Assembly (NCBI RefSeq): GCF_011752045.1
Contig: NZ_JAAKXW010000005.1
Span: 124,001 to 188,000, forward strand
Source: Microbacterium hydrocarbonoxydans
Lineage (GTDB): Bacteria > Actinomycetota > Actinomycetes > Actinomycetales > Microbacteriaceae
Direction: 5' to 3'
Length of the DNA stretch: 64,000 bases
A program made the translations under genes and the position numbers. This document shows positions 1 through 10,372 of this stretch, piece by piece. Under the pieces are notes generated by a model. That model ran no database searches and had not been told where the DNA came from. It was given only the letters and a program-made list of their open reading frames with translations. Each line of letters starts with the position of its first letter. Position 1 is the stretch's first letter.

Positions 1-1
1 G

Positions 2-2049
<2,048 letters not shown>

Positions 2050-2063
2050 CCTCCGGGCGCGAT

Positions 2064-2077
2064 GGGACGTTGGGCCC
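2064..2077. promoter_or_regulatory. DevR/DosR-box-like palindrome upstream of the flavodoxin operon
   Basis: GGGACGTTGGGCCC matches the shape GGGAC-N4-GTCCC of the DosR-box core, with a single half-site mismatch. It begins 80 bp upstream of the flavodoxin start. The spacing and adjacent DevSR pair make it a plausible operator, but chance GC-rich palindromes are common in this DNA. Confidence 0.4.
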
Positions 2078-2143
2078 GCGGCGGGGCGCTCGGACACCGC
2101 ATCATCGGAGTCGACCGTCCTGTCCCGTCCACGAGGAGCACCG

Positions 2144-2746
2144 ATGAACCGTTCCGAGGAGATCGAGTCCGCCGGCACCGCCGCGGGAGCCTCGGAGGAG
2201 GTGCTCCTGGTCTTCGAGTCGATGTTCGGCAGCACCCGGCGAATCGCCGAGGCGATCGCCGACGGCATCCGGACGAGCCTCCCGGTGGGCGTGTACCGGG
2301 TCGCCGACCTCCCCTCCGCGGAGGGCCGACGGCTCGTCGTGGTCGGTGCGCCCACGCACGCGCATTCCCTGAGCCGTCCGGAGTCGCGCGCTGAGGGGCG
2401 GCGCTGGGCGAGGGATCGTGCGCGATTCGCCCTCGAGCCCGGTCCCCATGACATCGGCGTTCGGGAATGGATCCCCGTGGCCCGGCTGAGCGGGGACTCC
2501 TTCGCGGCGTTCGACACCAGGATCGACATGCCCTGGATCTTCACCGGCTCGGCGGCAGGTGCGATCTCGAAGCGCCTGAGGCGGCGCGGGCTGCGGGAGT
2601 TCCTGCCACCCGAGAGCTTCCTGGTCGACAAGGACAGCCGGCTCCTTCCCGGCGAGGCCGAGCGGGCATTCGAATGGGGGCGGACGCTCGGCGCCGCGCT
2701 GCGCGCAGAGACCGGGGACGCAGCACGACGGGAGTCGCGATCATGA
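2144..2746 (+). CDS. flavodoxin-domain protein
   Basis: A 200-residue protein with an N-terminal flavodoxin fold. The FMN phosphate-binding loop is ESMFGSTRRIAEAIADGI at about residues 25-42, followed by a conserved GAPTHAHSLSRPESR segment. It should be a cytosolic FMN electron carrier or flavoprotein with no catalytic partner domain. ATG is preceded by GAGGAG at suitable spacing (CACGAGGAGCACCGATG). It is the first gene of an operon: its TGA overlaps the ATG of the metallo-hydrolase (ATGA). Position next to a DevSR-type pair and a universal stress protein suggests a hypoxia or stress role; the electron donor and acceptor cannot be told from sequence. Confidence 0.85.
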   Translation: MNRSEEIESAGTAAGASEEVLLVFESMFGSTRRIAEAIADGIRTSLPVGVYRVADLPSAEGRRLVVVGAPTHAHSLSRPESRAEGRRWARDRARFALEPGPHDIGVREWIPVARLSGDSFAAFDTRIDMPWIFTGSAAGAISKRLRRRGLREFLPPESFLVDKDSRLLPGEAERAFEWGRTLGAALRAETGDAARRESRS

Positions 2747-4152
2747 GCAGCCGGTCGCACGGAGGCCGCCTCACCTTCCTCGGCGCCGCGGGCACGGTCA
2801 CCGGCTCCCGCTACCTTCTCGACGCCTCGTCCTCGCGCGTGCTCGTCGACTGCGGGCTGTTCCAGGGATACAAGGCGCTGCGAGAGCGGAACAGGGCGAG
2901 GTTCCCGGTGCTGCCTTCCTCGGTCGACGCTGTCGTGCTCACCCACGCGCACCTGGATCATTCCGGCTATCTCCCTGCTCTCGTGCGCGACGGGTTCCGC
3001 GGGCGCGTGTACGCCAGCGCGGGCACGATCGCACTCTGCCGGATCATGCTGCTAGACAGCGCGCACCTCCTCGAGGAGGAGGCGCGGGCGGCGATCAGGC
3101 ACGGCTCGTCGCGCCACGAGCATCCGACGCCGCTGTACACGGTGGAGGATGCGATGAGGGCCGTGGACCGGTTCACTCCGCTCGCGGCCGGCGAGACCGC
3201 CGTGGCGCCGGGGGTCGCCGTGCGTCTTCGCGGAGCCGGCCACATCCTCGGCGCGAGCAGCGTGTACCTCGATGTGGAGGGAAGCAGCGTCTGCTTCACG
3301 GGGGACCTCGGACGCGAAGACGACCCGCTCATGCGTCCCCCGCATCCTTTCGCGGGCGCCGACGTCCTCGTCGCGGAGTCGACGTACGGCGACCGGCATC
3401 ACAGCGAGGAGAACCCCGAGGACGCGCTGGGAGATGTCGTGCGCCGCACGGTCCGGCGCGGCGGCGTGGTCCTGATCCCCGCATTCGCGGTCGGGCGCAC
3501 CGAGACCGTTTTGCTGCATCTCTCGCGGCTGCGGGATCGGGGAGAGATCCCCGACGTGCCGATCTACCTGAACAGCCCGATGGCCATCAGCGTCGCAGAC
3601 GTCTACCGAGATCATCCCGGGGAGCACCGCCTCGGCGCGGACGAGATCGAGCGGCTGTACTCGATCGCGACGCCGGTGCGCGACGTCGACGAGTCGAAGC
3701 TCCTCAACCTGCGGGGAGGGCCGATGGTCATCGTCTCCGCCAGCGGGATGCTGACGGGCGGCCGCATCCTCCACCATCTGCGCGCCTACGGGCCCGACGC
3801 CCGCAACGCCATCGTGCTCACCGGATTCCAGGCCGGCGGCACACGCGGGAAGCGGCTCCTCGACGGCGAGCGGGAGCTGCGCATCTTCGGCAGGGACGTG
3901 CCGATCCGCGCGGAGGTCGTGCATGTCGACTCGATGTCGGCGCACGCCGATGCGGACGGCGTGCTCCGGTGGATGAAGGGCGCGCCCCGCGAGCCCCGTG
4001 TCGTCTACGTGACGCATGGCGAGCCGGCGGCGTCGGACGCCCTGCGGCTGCGGATCGGACGGGAGCTCGGGTGGAGCGCGAAGGTGCCGGACCCGATGCA
4101 GGAAGTGGACCTGACGGAGCGCGTCTCTCCCGAGCCCGCTCTCCAAGGATGA
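2743..4152 (+). CDS. MBL-fold / beta-CASP metallo-hydrolase with RNA-specificity domain
   Basis: A 469-residue protein of the CPSF-like (COG1236, YSH1-type) family of zinc ribonucleases. The metal motif HAHLDH is at residues 68-73 with further ligands in GAGHILGASSVYL and FTGDLG. The beta-CASP insertion follows (ESTYGDRHH, AFAVGRTETVLLHLSRL), then SASGMLTGGRILHHL and the C-terminal RMMBL motif VHVDSMSAHAD and THGEPAASDALR. Likely activity is RNA endo- or exonuclease, inferred from family. ATG 2743 is chosen because it overlaps the flavodoxin stop and directly precedes the conserved core; the open frame upstream of it overlaps the flavodoxin gene. Linkage to flavodoxin and UspA genes recurs in bacterial low-oxygen regulons, which fits the DevSR-like pair here. 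Confidence 0.9.
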   Translation: MSSRSHGGRLTFLGAAGTVTGSRYLLDASSSRVLVDCGLFQGYKALRERNRARFPVLPSSVDAVVLTHAHLDHSGYLPALVRDGFRGRVYASAGTIALCRIMLLDSAHLLEEEARAAIRHGSSRHEHPTPLYTVEDAMRAVDRFTPLAAGETAVAPGVAVRLRGAGHILGASSVYLDVEGSSVCFTGDLGREDDPLMRPPHPFAGADVLVAESTYGDRHHSEENPEDALGDVVRRTVRRGGVVLIPAFAVGRTETVLLHLSRLRDRGEIPDVPIYLNSPMAISVADVYRDHPGEHRLGADEIERLYSIATPVRDVDESKLLNLRGGPMVIVSASGMLTGGRILHHLRAYGPDARNAIVLTGFQAGGTRGKRLLDGERELRIFGRDVPIRAEVVHVDSMSAHADADGVLRWMKGAPREPRVVYVTHGEPAASDALRLRIGRELGWSAKVPDPMQEVDLTERVSPEPALQG

Positions 4153-4166
4153 CGATGGAGGAGATC

Positions 4167-5006
4167 ATGGAGCAGAGCATCGTGGTCGGCGTGACCGAGT
4201 CGGCGGTATGCCGGCGCGTGCTGGAGTGGGTTTCCGTGCGCGCGCGGGAACGCGGCAGCCGGATCGAGCTGGTGTCGGTGGTGGGCGGCGCTCTCGGCGT
4301 GGTCGGGGAGGGACCCCTCCTCGATGAGGCGCTGCGATCCGCGAACGCACTGCTGGAGCGCGAGGCGGAGCTGCTGCGCAGTCGCGGCGTCATCGTGGAC
4401 ACGCGCGTCGCACGCGGCGATCCGGTGGGGGAGCTCGTGGAGACCTCGATGGTCTTCGACCTCCTCGCGATCGGGAGCGATCACGGGGGGCCGGCCGGCG
4501 GTCCACGCCGGGGCCTGCACGGCACCCGGATCGTCGCCGGAGCCTATTGCCCGGTCGCCGTGATCCCCGACTTCGACCTCGCGGGGCGGCACGGCATCGT
4601 GGTGGGCATCGACCGGTCGCCGATCGCGCGTCGGGCGCTCGGCTTCGCCTTCGAGGAGGCCGAGCGCAGCGGCGAACCGCTCACCGTCCTCCACACCTGG
4701 CAGCCTGTGCCGCTGCCGATGAGCATGGACGCCTATCCGCACGGATACCTGGCCGGAGCGCAGGCGCTCGCCGAGGAGACCGTCGATCTCGCGCTCGCCG
4801 AGATCGCTCCCGCACACCCGCGCGTGCCCGTCACGCGCGTCGTGGAGCAGGGGGCGCCGGCGCAGCAGCTCAACGAGCTGGCGTCGCGGGCGCGTCTGGC
4901 GGTCGTCGGATCTCACGGGAAGGGCGCTCTCGCCCGCTTCCTGCTCGGCTCGACGAGTCAGCGGGTGCTGGAAGAACTCGCGACCGTCACCGTCGTGGTG
5001 AGGTAG
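4167..5006 (+). CDS. tandem-domain universal stress protein (UspA family)
   Basis: A 279-residue protein with two UspA domains. Domain 1 (about 1-137) starts EQSIVVGVTESAVC; domain 2 (about 144-279) has the ATP-binding signature G-2x-G-9x-G-S/T in GSHGKGALARFLLGSTSQ. Domain 1 carries a degenerate version of this motif (GSDHGGPAGGPRRGLHGT). ATG 4167 is chosen because GGAGGAG lies 5-10 bases upstream; ATGs at 4149 and 4155 are in frame, and 4149 would give an ATGA overlap with the preceding stop. Two-domain Usp proteins are hallmark members of the mycobacterial DosR regulon, consistent with the neighbouring sensor pair. The role in stress survival is inferred from family. Confidence 0.92.
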   Translation: MEQSIVVGVTESAVCRRVLEWVSVRARERGSRIELVSVVGGALGVVGEGPLLDEALRSANALLEREAELLRSRGVIVDTRVARGDPVGELVETSMVFDLLAIGSDHGGPAGGPRRGLHGTRIVAGAYCPVAVIPDFDLAGRHGIVVGIDRSPIARRALGFAFEEAERSGEPLTVLHTWQPVPLPMSMDAYPHGYLAGAQALAEETVDLALAEIAPAHPRVPVTRVVEQGAPAQQLNELASRARLAVVGSHGKGALARFLLGSTSQRVLEELATVTVVVR

Positions 5007-5078
5007 GCCGCGTCGCCGTTGCGGCTCCCGCCCCGGAGCCCCGCGCATCCGAGCCGTCCCCTGGGCGATGATGGTCCC

Positions 5079-5519
5079 ATGCCAGCCTCCCACCGCCCCG
5101 GTCTGCGGGTCTCCGCGAGTCTCGTGATCCCGGAGACCGAGCTGTCGTGGCGCTTCTCGCGGTCGTCCGGCCCCGGCGGGCAGGGCGTGAACACCGCCGA
5201 CTCGCGCGTCGAGCTGGTCTGGGACGTCGCGGCGTCCGCCGCGCTCTCGCCGGTCCAGCGTGCGCGGCTGCTCGACCGGCTCACGACCCGGCTGGTGAAC
5301 GGCGTCCTCACGATCGCCGCCTCAGAGCACCGTGCGCAACTGCGCAACCGCGAGGCCGCGCGCGAGAGGCTCGCCGCACTCGTCGACGAGGCGCTGAAGC
5401 CGCCGGGGCCGCCGCGACGGGCCACCCGCCCGAGCCGGGGCTCGAAGGAGCGGCACCTGAAGGCGAAGCATCGCCGGTCCGACGTCAAGCAGCTCCGCAG
5501 ACCGCCCCGGGACGCCTGA
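5079..5519 (+). CDS. arfB: ArfB-type peptidyl-tRNA hydrolase (ribosome rescue)
   Basis: A 146-residue protein of the class I release-factor-like family without a codon-recognition domain. The catalytic GGQ lies in SSGPGGQGVNTADSRVEL near residue 35. The C-terminus is the basic tail expected of ArfB (KERHLKAKHRRSDVKQLRR), which occupies the empty mRNA channel of stalled ribosomes. It hydrolyses peptidyl-tRNA on ribosomes lacking a stop codon. Length matches the family (about 140). ATG 5079 starts the conserved protein. It is transcribed alone, convergent with the following membrane protein, whose stop is 19 bp away. Confidence 0.93.
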   Translation: MPASHRPGLRVSASLVIPETELSWRFSRSSGPGGQGVNTADSRVELVWDVAASAALSPVQRARLLDRLTTRLVNGVLTIAASEHRAQLRNREAARERLAALVDEALKPPGPPRRATRPSRGSKERHLKAKHRRSDVKQLRRPPRDA

Positions 5520-5538
5520 TCCCGTCGCGGGCGGATGC

Positions 5539-6219
5539 TCACTGCTCAGGCGTCTCCTCCGGCGTCGGCCGGCGAGGCACGTAGTGCTTCCAGGTCGTGA
5601 GGTACCCGTAGCCGCCGAACGCGGCGAAGCCGGTGCCGTAGAGCAGCCCGACACCGGTGGCGATGCCCACCGCCCACTCGAACGCGCCGCCGGCGGCGAT
5701 GATCGCCGAGCCGGTCAGCAGCCCCGCGACGCACGCGTTCACGACGATCAGCAGCATGACCGAGCTGCCGATGAAGACGCTGGCGCTGCGCGTGCGCAGG
5801 AACGAGTAGGTCCTCTTCATCCCGGCCATGTCGTCGTTGACGGCGGCGAGGAACACCTCGGCCACGTGGGGATCGAGATCGACGTAGGCGCCGCGGATCC
5901 GGTTCATCGCCACGACGTACATCATGTCCTCCTCCGACACGTTCATCACGCGTACCTGGGTCATGAAGCCGATGACGGTGAGGAAGGCGAGGAGGGCGAG
6001 GGATGCTCCGCCGAACCATCCGGAGAAGCCCGAGGCCTGCCCGAGGAGGCCGATCGTCACGAGGCCCGCGGACACGAGCGCGAGGAAGATGGTGATGCGC
6101 GTCAGCACCTCGCTCTGAGCGGTGCTCCGCGCCGCCAGCAGGCCCCAGTGCTCGGTGGCGAGGATCTGCGCGCGCCGGCTGAGCACGGCATCCGATTCGG
6201 GGGACCACGGTTCGCTCAT
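5539..6219 (-). CDS. hypothetical membrane protein
   Basis: A 226-residue protein beginning MSEPWSPESDAVLSRRA. Four hydrophobic segments are visible: about 42-63 (TIFLALVSAGLVTIGLLG), 70-91 (SLALLAFLTVIGFMTQ), 149-174 (FIGSSVMLLIVVNACVAGLL) and 182-206. The first pair and last pair are separated by a soluble stretch of about 55 residues rich in Asp, Glu and Met. I do not recognise a characterised family. The start is chosen at the Met that follows an unconserved-looking upstream stretch; the same frame stays open for 1 kb upstream but lies antisense to the hydrolase gene. Divergent from the alpha/beta hydrolase with a 108-bp shared intergenic space. Confidence 0.75.
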   Translation of the reverse strand: MSEPWSPESDAVLSRRAQILATEHWGLLAARSTAQSEVLTRITIFLALVSAGLVTIGLLGQASGFSGWFGGASLALLAFLTVIGFMTQVRVMNVSEEDMMYVVAMNRIRGAYVDLDPHVAEVFLAAVNDDMAGMKRTYSFLRTRSASVFIGSSVMLLIVVNACVAGLLTGSAIIAAGGAFEWAVGIATGVGLLYGTGFAAFGGYGYLTTWKHYVPRRPTPEETPEQ

Positions 6220-6327
6220 GTCGCCATTGTGCACCTGCCGGCGGCGGAGCGGACAGGCGTTTGCGTCGTGCTGTTCGGCGACGAGGAACCATCCCGGTGC
6301 GCGCGGACCGGGGCGTATGCTCGCCGC

Positions 6328-7131
6328 ATGGCCGAGGTCGTCGTCGACGGGCTGCGCATCGCCTATCGGAGGCAGGGGAGCGGGCCGGCGCTCGTGCTGT
6401 TCCACGGGGCGTTCGAGGACTCCCGGGCGTGGGCCCGGCAGATGGAGCGACTCAGCCCGCACGTCGAGGTCGTCGCCTGGGATGCGCCGGGATGCGGTGC
6501 CTCCGACGACGTCCCCGCCGGCTGGAGCGACGCGAACTGGGCGAGGACGGCGGCCGGTTTCCTCAGCGTTCTCGGGCTGACCAGGCCCGCTGTCGCCGGC
6601 TTCTCCCTCGGCTCGGTGCTCGCGCTCCTGCTCGCCCGCGACCATCCGGAATCCGTCGGGCGGCTCGTGCTCGTCGGCGCGTACGCGGGCTGGGGCGGCT
6701 CCCTTTCCCCCGACGCGCTCGCCGAGCGGATGGCCGCTGCACGATTCACCCTGGAGCATCCGGTCGAGGAATGGGCCGACGGCTTCCTCGACTCGGTGTT
6801 CGCGCCCGAAGACCCGCCGGAGCGTCGCGCACTCGCCCGACGTCTGCTCGACGACTGGCGCCCCCGCACGACCGCGGCGCTGCTTCCGGTGATGGCCCAG
6901 GATCTGCGTTCCGACCTGCCGCGCATCCCGGTGCCGACCGTGGTCGTTCGCGGTGACGCCGACGCGCGCAGCCCTCGGGGCGCGGCGCTCGAGATCTGCC
7001 GGCTGCTTCCCCGCGCCCGTCTCGTCGAGATCGCAGGGGCGGGGCACGACTGCACCGGCGAGGAACTCGATGCCGTGCTCGTCGCTGCGGCTCGCGCGGC
7101 AGGAGAGGGATCGTCGTCCGCTGTCCGATGA
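6328..7131 (+). CDS. alpha/beta-fold hydrolase
   Basis: A 267-residue serine hydrolase. The oxyanion segment is LFHGAFEDSRAW, the nucleophile elbow is AGFSLGS, the acid is probably Asp in VRGDADARSP and the base His in GAGHDC. Length and motif order are those of single-domain alpha/beta hydrolases such as haloperoxidase-like or lactone esterases; the substrate cannot be assigned. ATG 6328 begins the beta-strand that opens the fold. Its TGA overlaps a possible ATG of the following sugar dehydrogenase (ATGA at 7128), so the two may be co-transcribed. Confidence 0.88.
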   Translation: MAEVVVDGLRIAYRRQGSGPALVLFHGAFEDSRAWARQMERLSPHVEVVAWDAPGCGASDDVPAGWSDANWARTAAGFLSVLGLTRPAVAGFSLGSVLALLLARDHPESVGRLVLVGAYAGWGGSLSPDALAERMAAARFTLEHPVEEWADGFLDSVFAPEDPPERRALARRLLDDWRPRTTAALLPVMAQDLRSDLPRIPVPTVVVRGDADARSPRGAALEICRLLPRARLVEIAGAGHDCTGEELDAVLVAAARAAGEGSSSAVR

Positions 7132-7172
7132 CAGCCCTTCCGTCTCGGCGCCGCGCGGCGTTGGATGAGGGG

Positions 7173-8252
7173 ATGAGGTCCTCACGACGCACCGGCCGCA
7201 GGGTCTTCTTCGCGGTGTCCGCGGCATCCGCGCTCTGGGCGTTCACCGCGTGCGTCCCGCAACCCGGATCCGAGCCGAGACCGGAGCCGTCGGCATCCGC
7301 CGAGTCCGGACCTGTGGAGACCGTCGCGCAAGGCCTCGATGCCCCGTGGTCGATCGCGTTCCACGAGACGACGCCGCTCGTGAGCGAGCGGGACGGCGCC
7401 CGCATCCTCGAGATCGACGACGACGGCGAGGCGCGCGAGGTCGCGGTGATCGACGGGGTCGCCGCGGGAGGAGAGGGCGGACTGCTCGGCCTCGCCGTGC
7501 ACGACGGCGAGCTCTACACGTACTTCACTGCTCCGGGGGAGAACCGTGTCGAACGGCGGGAGCTCCGCGGCGATCCCGGCGCGCTCGAACTCGGCGACCC
7601 GACGACCGTGATCGACGGCATCCCGGCCGCCGGCAACCACAACGGCGGGCGCATCGCCTTCGGCCCGGACGGGATGCTGTACATCACGACCGGTGACGCG
7701 GGGGACCGCGACAGCGCCCAGGACAGGGATGCCCTCGCGGGAAAGATCCTCCGGATCAAGCCCGGCGGCGGCATCCCGGACGACAACCCGTTCGGGGACT
7801 CCCCGGTCTACAGCTACGGCCACCGCAACCCGCAGGGCATCGGCTGGGACGCCGACGGGACGATGTACGCCAGCGAGTTCGGACAGGACACGTGGGACGA
7901 GCTCAACGTCATCGAAGCCGGCGGGAACTACGGCTGGCCGGTCGTCGAGGGGATCGCGGGCGACGAGCGTTTCATCGACCCGGTGCAGCAGTGGACGCCC
8001 GATTCGGCCAGCCCCAGCGGCCTGGCGGTGACGGATACCGAGATCCTCATCGCGAACCTCCGCGGCGAGCGGCTCCGTGCGGTGCCCCTCGGAGACCTCG
8101 CGACGAGTAGCGAGCGGTTCACCGGGGAGCTCGGGCGCCTGCGGGACGTGGTCGTCGCCCCCGACGGCGGGATCTGGATCCTCACGAACAACACCGACGG
8201 GCGCGGGGACCCGCGCTCCGGCGACGACCGGATCGTTCGGCTCATCGGCTGA
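7173..8252 (+). CDS. PQQ-dependent sugar dehydrogenase family lipoprotein
   Basis: A glucose/sorbosone dehydrogenase-type six-bladed beta-propeller, 359 residues from the chosen ATG. From 7173 the protein starts with a lipoprotein signal: Arg-rich n-region, hydrophobic VFFAVSAASALWAFTA, then Cys. Propeller landmarks are GGEGGLLGLAVH, NHNGGRIAFGPDGMLYITTG, GHRNPQGIGWD and GGNYGWPVVEG, the motifs that hold PQQ and calcium in soluble glucose dehydrogenase. It probably oxidises an aldose at the outer face of the membrane. An alternative ATG at 7128 overlaps the upstream stop but gives an unusually long n-region. No PQQ-synthesis genes are in the window, so cofactor use is unproven. Confidence 0.87.
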   Translation: MRSSRRTGRRVFFAVSAASALWAFTACVPQPGSEPRPEPSASAESGPVETVAQGLDAPWSIAFHETTPLVSERDGARILEIDDDGEAREVAVIDGVAAGGEGGLLGLAVHDGELYTYFTAPGENRVERRELRGDPGALELGDPTTVIDGIPAAGNHNGGRIAFGPDGMLYITTGDAGDRDSAQDRDALAGKILRIKPGGGIPDDNPFGDSPVYSYGHRNPQGIGWDADGTMYASEFGQDTWDELNVIEAGGNYGWPVVEGIAGDERFIDPVQQWTPDSASPSGLAVTDTEILIANLRGERLRAVPLGDLATSSERFTGELGRLRDVVVAPDGGIWILTNNTDGRGDPRSGDDRIVRLIG

Positions 8253-8332
8253 CGGACGGCCTCTCGTCCACCTCGTTCACGTCTCCCGTCAACCCCGGAT
8301 CTCGCCCGTCCCCACGCGCCTACACTGGAAGG

Positions 8333-8683
8333 GTGGCGAGACTGTTGATCATCGGCGGCTTCCTGGCCGCCGTGTTCTGGGTGTTCAGCATCGTCGACTG
8401 CTCGGTGCAGCCGGCGACGCGGCACCGGGGCGTGCCCAAGGCCGCCTGGATCGCGATCGTCGTCCTCATCCCGGTCATCGGCGGCATCCTCTGGTTCACG
8501 ATCGGACGCCGTCGCGCGAACGACCAGGGCACCCTCCGCATGCCGGCGCCCGACGACGACCCCGAGTTCCTGCGCCACATCGGCAAGTACGACCAGGACG
8601 CCCGCATCCGCCGCCTCGAGGAGGAGCTCGCTCGCCTCGAGGACGAGACGGACGACGGCCCGGCCGCGGACACGCGTTCGTGA
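8333..8683 (+). CDS. PLDc_N-domain membrane protein
   Basis: A 116-residue protein with two transmembrane segments (LLIIGGFLAAVFWVFSIV, then WIAIVVLIPVIGGILWFTIG). The pattern matches the phospholipase D-nuclease N-terminal domain (Pfam PLDc_N), which occurs as small stand-alone membrane proteins with no catalytic HKD motif. The C-terminus is charged and predicted helical (RIRRLEEELARLEDE). GTG start; the TGA overlaps the GTG of menD (GTGA), so the gene is coupled to menaquinone biosynthesis genes, but a functional link is unknown. Confidence 0.85.
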   Translation: MARLLIIGGFLAAVFWVFSIVDCSVQPATRHRGVPKAAWIAIVVLIPVIGGILWFTIGRRRANDQGTLRMPAPDDDPEFLRHIGKYDQDARIRRLEEELARLEDETDDGPAADTRS

Positions 8684-10344
8684 CGTCGTCGCCCGCGACG
8701 GATGCCGCGGCCGCCCTGATCGCGGACCTCATCGCGAACGGCGTGCGTGACGTCGTGATCTCGCCGGGCTCCCGTTCGCAGTCCCTCGCGCTCGCCGCGG
8801 TGCACCTGGCGAACCAGGGGCATCTGCGCGCGCACGTCCGCATCGACGAGCGGGTCGCCGGCTTCACCGCCCTCGGCCTCTCCCGGGAGACCGGCGTGCC
8901 TGCCGCGGTCGTCTGCACCTCCGGCACCGCCGTCGCCAATCTGCTCCCCGCCGCCATGGAGGCCTTCCACTCCGGAGTGCCCCTGCTGCTGCTGACCGCT
9001 GACCGCCCGCCGGAGCTCCGCGGCGTGGGGGCGAATCAGGCGACGATCCAGCCCGGGCTGTTCGGCCGGTTCGTGCGGCTTCAGCTCGATGCCCCCGTGC
9101 CCGGCGACGGCGACTGGTCGGGGCTCGCCGCCGCGGCGGTGGCCGCGGCGATGGGAGCGGATGCCGCGCACGGCGCCCCCGGCGTCGCCGGCCCCGTGCA
9201 CCTGAACCTGCCGTCGCGGGAGCCGCTCTCCGGCACCCTGCCTGCCCTCGAGGTCGTCCAGGGCCCGGCGCCGGCTCAGGCCCCGGCGGAACCCGTGGTG
9301 CTCGACCGCGGACCGCGGACCGTGGTGGTCGCCGGCGCCGACGCCGGACCGGCCGCCGAGGAGATCGCCCATGCGGGCTCCTGGCCCCTGATCGCCGAGA
9401 TCGTCAGCGGCGCGCGCTTCGGGCGCCGGCTCATGCACGGATATCGCGCGCTCCTCTCCGACCCCGCCCTCGGCGGGCGCATCGAGCGAGTCGTCGTGCT
9501 CGGCCACCCGACCCTCAGCCGCGAGGTCGCTCGCCTGCTGTCGCGCGCCGACGTCGACGTCGTGGCCGTCCGCCGCGGCGGCGAGGAGCTGAACCTCAAC
9601 CGGCTGACACGGGCCGCGGCATCCGTCGACGTCGCTCCCGGAGAACCCGATCGCGACTGGCTGGGCGCCTGGATGGCGGCCTCGGCCGCGCAGGCGATCG
9701 ACCTCAGCGAGCACGCGCCGGACACCGACGGCCTCGCCTCCAAGGACTTCGCGGCCCGCCGCGACGCCGTGCGGGCCGAGCTCGACGCCGTGCGCCGCCC
9801 GCTCTCCCGCGAGCTTCTCGTCGACGCCGTGTGGCGTGCGACCTGGCCGCACGACCGGCTCGTGTTCGGCTCATCGCGCCTGGTGCGCGTCGCCGACGCG
9901 GTGCTGGCAGGCAAGAAGGTCCCCGTGCACGCCAATCGCGGCCTCGCCGGCATCGACGGCACCGTCGCCACGGCCACCGGCATCGCCGTCGCCAGTCAGG
10001 CCGACGGCTCTCCCGGCGTTACGCGCGTGCTGCTCGGGGACCTCGCCTTCCTGCACGACGTCGGTGCGCTGCTGCTGCCCCCGGACGAGGCGATCCCGCG
10101 CCTGCAGGTGATCGTCGGCAACGACGGCGGCGGCACGATCTTCGACGGGCTCGAGGTGGCTGCCTCCGCTGATCGCGCCGACCTCGATCGCGCCTTCTAC
10201 ACCCCGCACGAGGTGCGGATCGAGCAGCTCGCCCTCGCCTACGGCTGGGAGCACCATCGCGTCACGACCCGCACGGCGCTCGACCAGGTGCTCACCGCAC
10301 CGTCGGGCGGTCGCCAGCTCATCGAGGTGCCGCTGCCGCGCTGA
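8680..10344 (+). CDS. menD: 2-succinyl-5-enolpyruvyl-6-hydroxy-3-cyclohexene-1-carboxylate synthase
   Basis: A 554-residue thiamine-diphosphate enzyme that joins isochorismate and 2-oxoglutarate in menaquinone synthesis. MenD landmarks: DVVISPGSRSQSLALA near the N-terminus, RIDERVAGFTALGLSRETG with the ThDP-activating Glu, VVCTSGTAVANLLPAAMEA, and the Mg/ThDP motif region GNDGGGTIFDGLE near the C-terminus. Length is typical (about 550). The start is GTG 8680, overlapping the upstream stop; the long in-frame extension upstream is an overlap with the sugar dehydrogenase gene. Other menaquinone genes of the window lie at 14.4, 16.5 and 17.2 kb. Confidence 0.95.
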   Translation: MTSSPATDAAAALIADLIANGVRDVVISPGSRSQSLALAAVHLANQGHLRAHVRIDERVAGFTALGLSRETGVPAAVVCTSGTAVANLLPAAMEAFHSGVPLLLLTADRPPELRGVGANQATIQPGLFGRFVRLQLDAPVPGDGDWSGLAAAAVAAAMGADAAHGAPGVAGPVHLNLPSREPLSGTLPALEVVQGPAPAQAPAEPVVLDRGPRTVVVAGADAGPAAEEIAHAGSWPLIAEIVSGARFGRRLMHGYRALLSDPALGGRIERVVVLGHPTLSREVARLLSRADVDVVAVRRGGEELNLNRLTRAAASVDVAPGEPDRDWLGAWMAASAAQAIDLSEHAPDTDGLASKDFAARRDAVRAELDAVRRPLSRELLVDAVWRATWPHDRLVFGSSRLVRVADAVLAGKKVPVHANRGLAGIDGTVATATGIAVASQADGSPGVTRVLLGDLAFLHDVGALLLPPDEAIPRLQVIVGNDGGGTIFDGLEVAASADRADLDRAFYTPHEVRIEQLALAYGWEHHRVTTRTALDQVLTAPSGGRQLIEVPLPR

Positions 10345-10372
10345 GCGGGCCGGCTGCTGGCAGGATGAGCAC

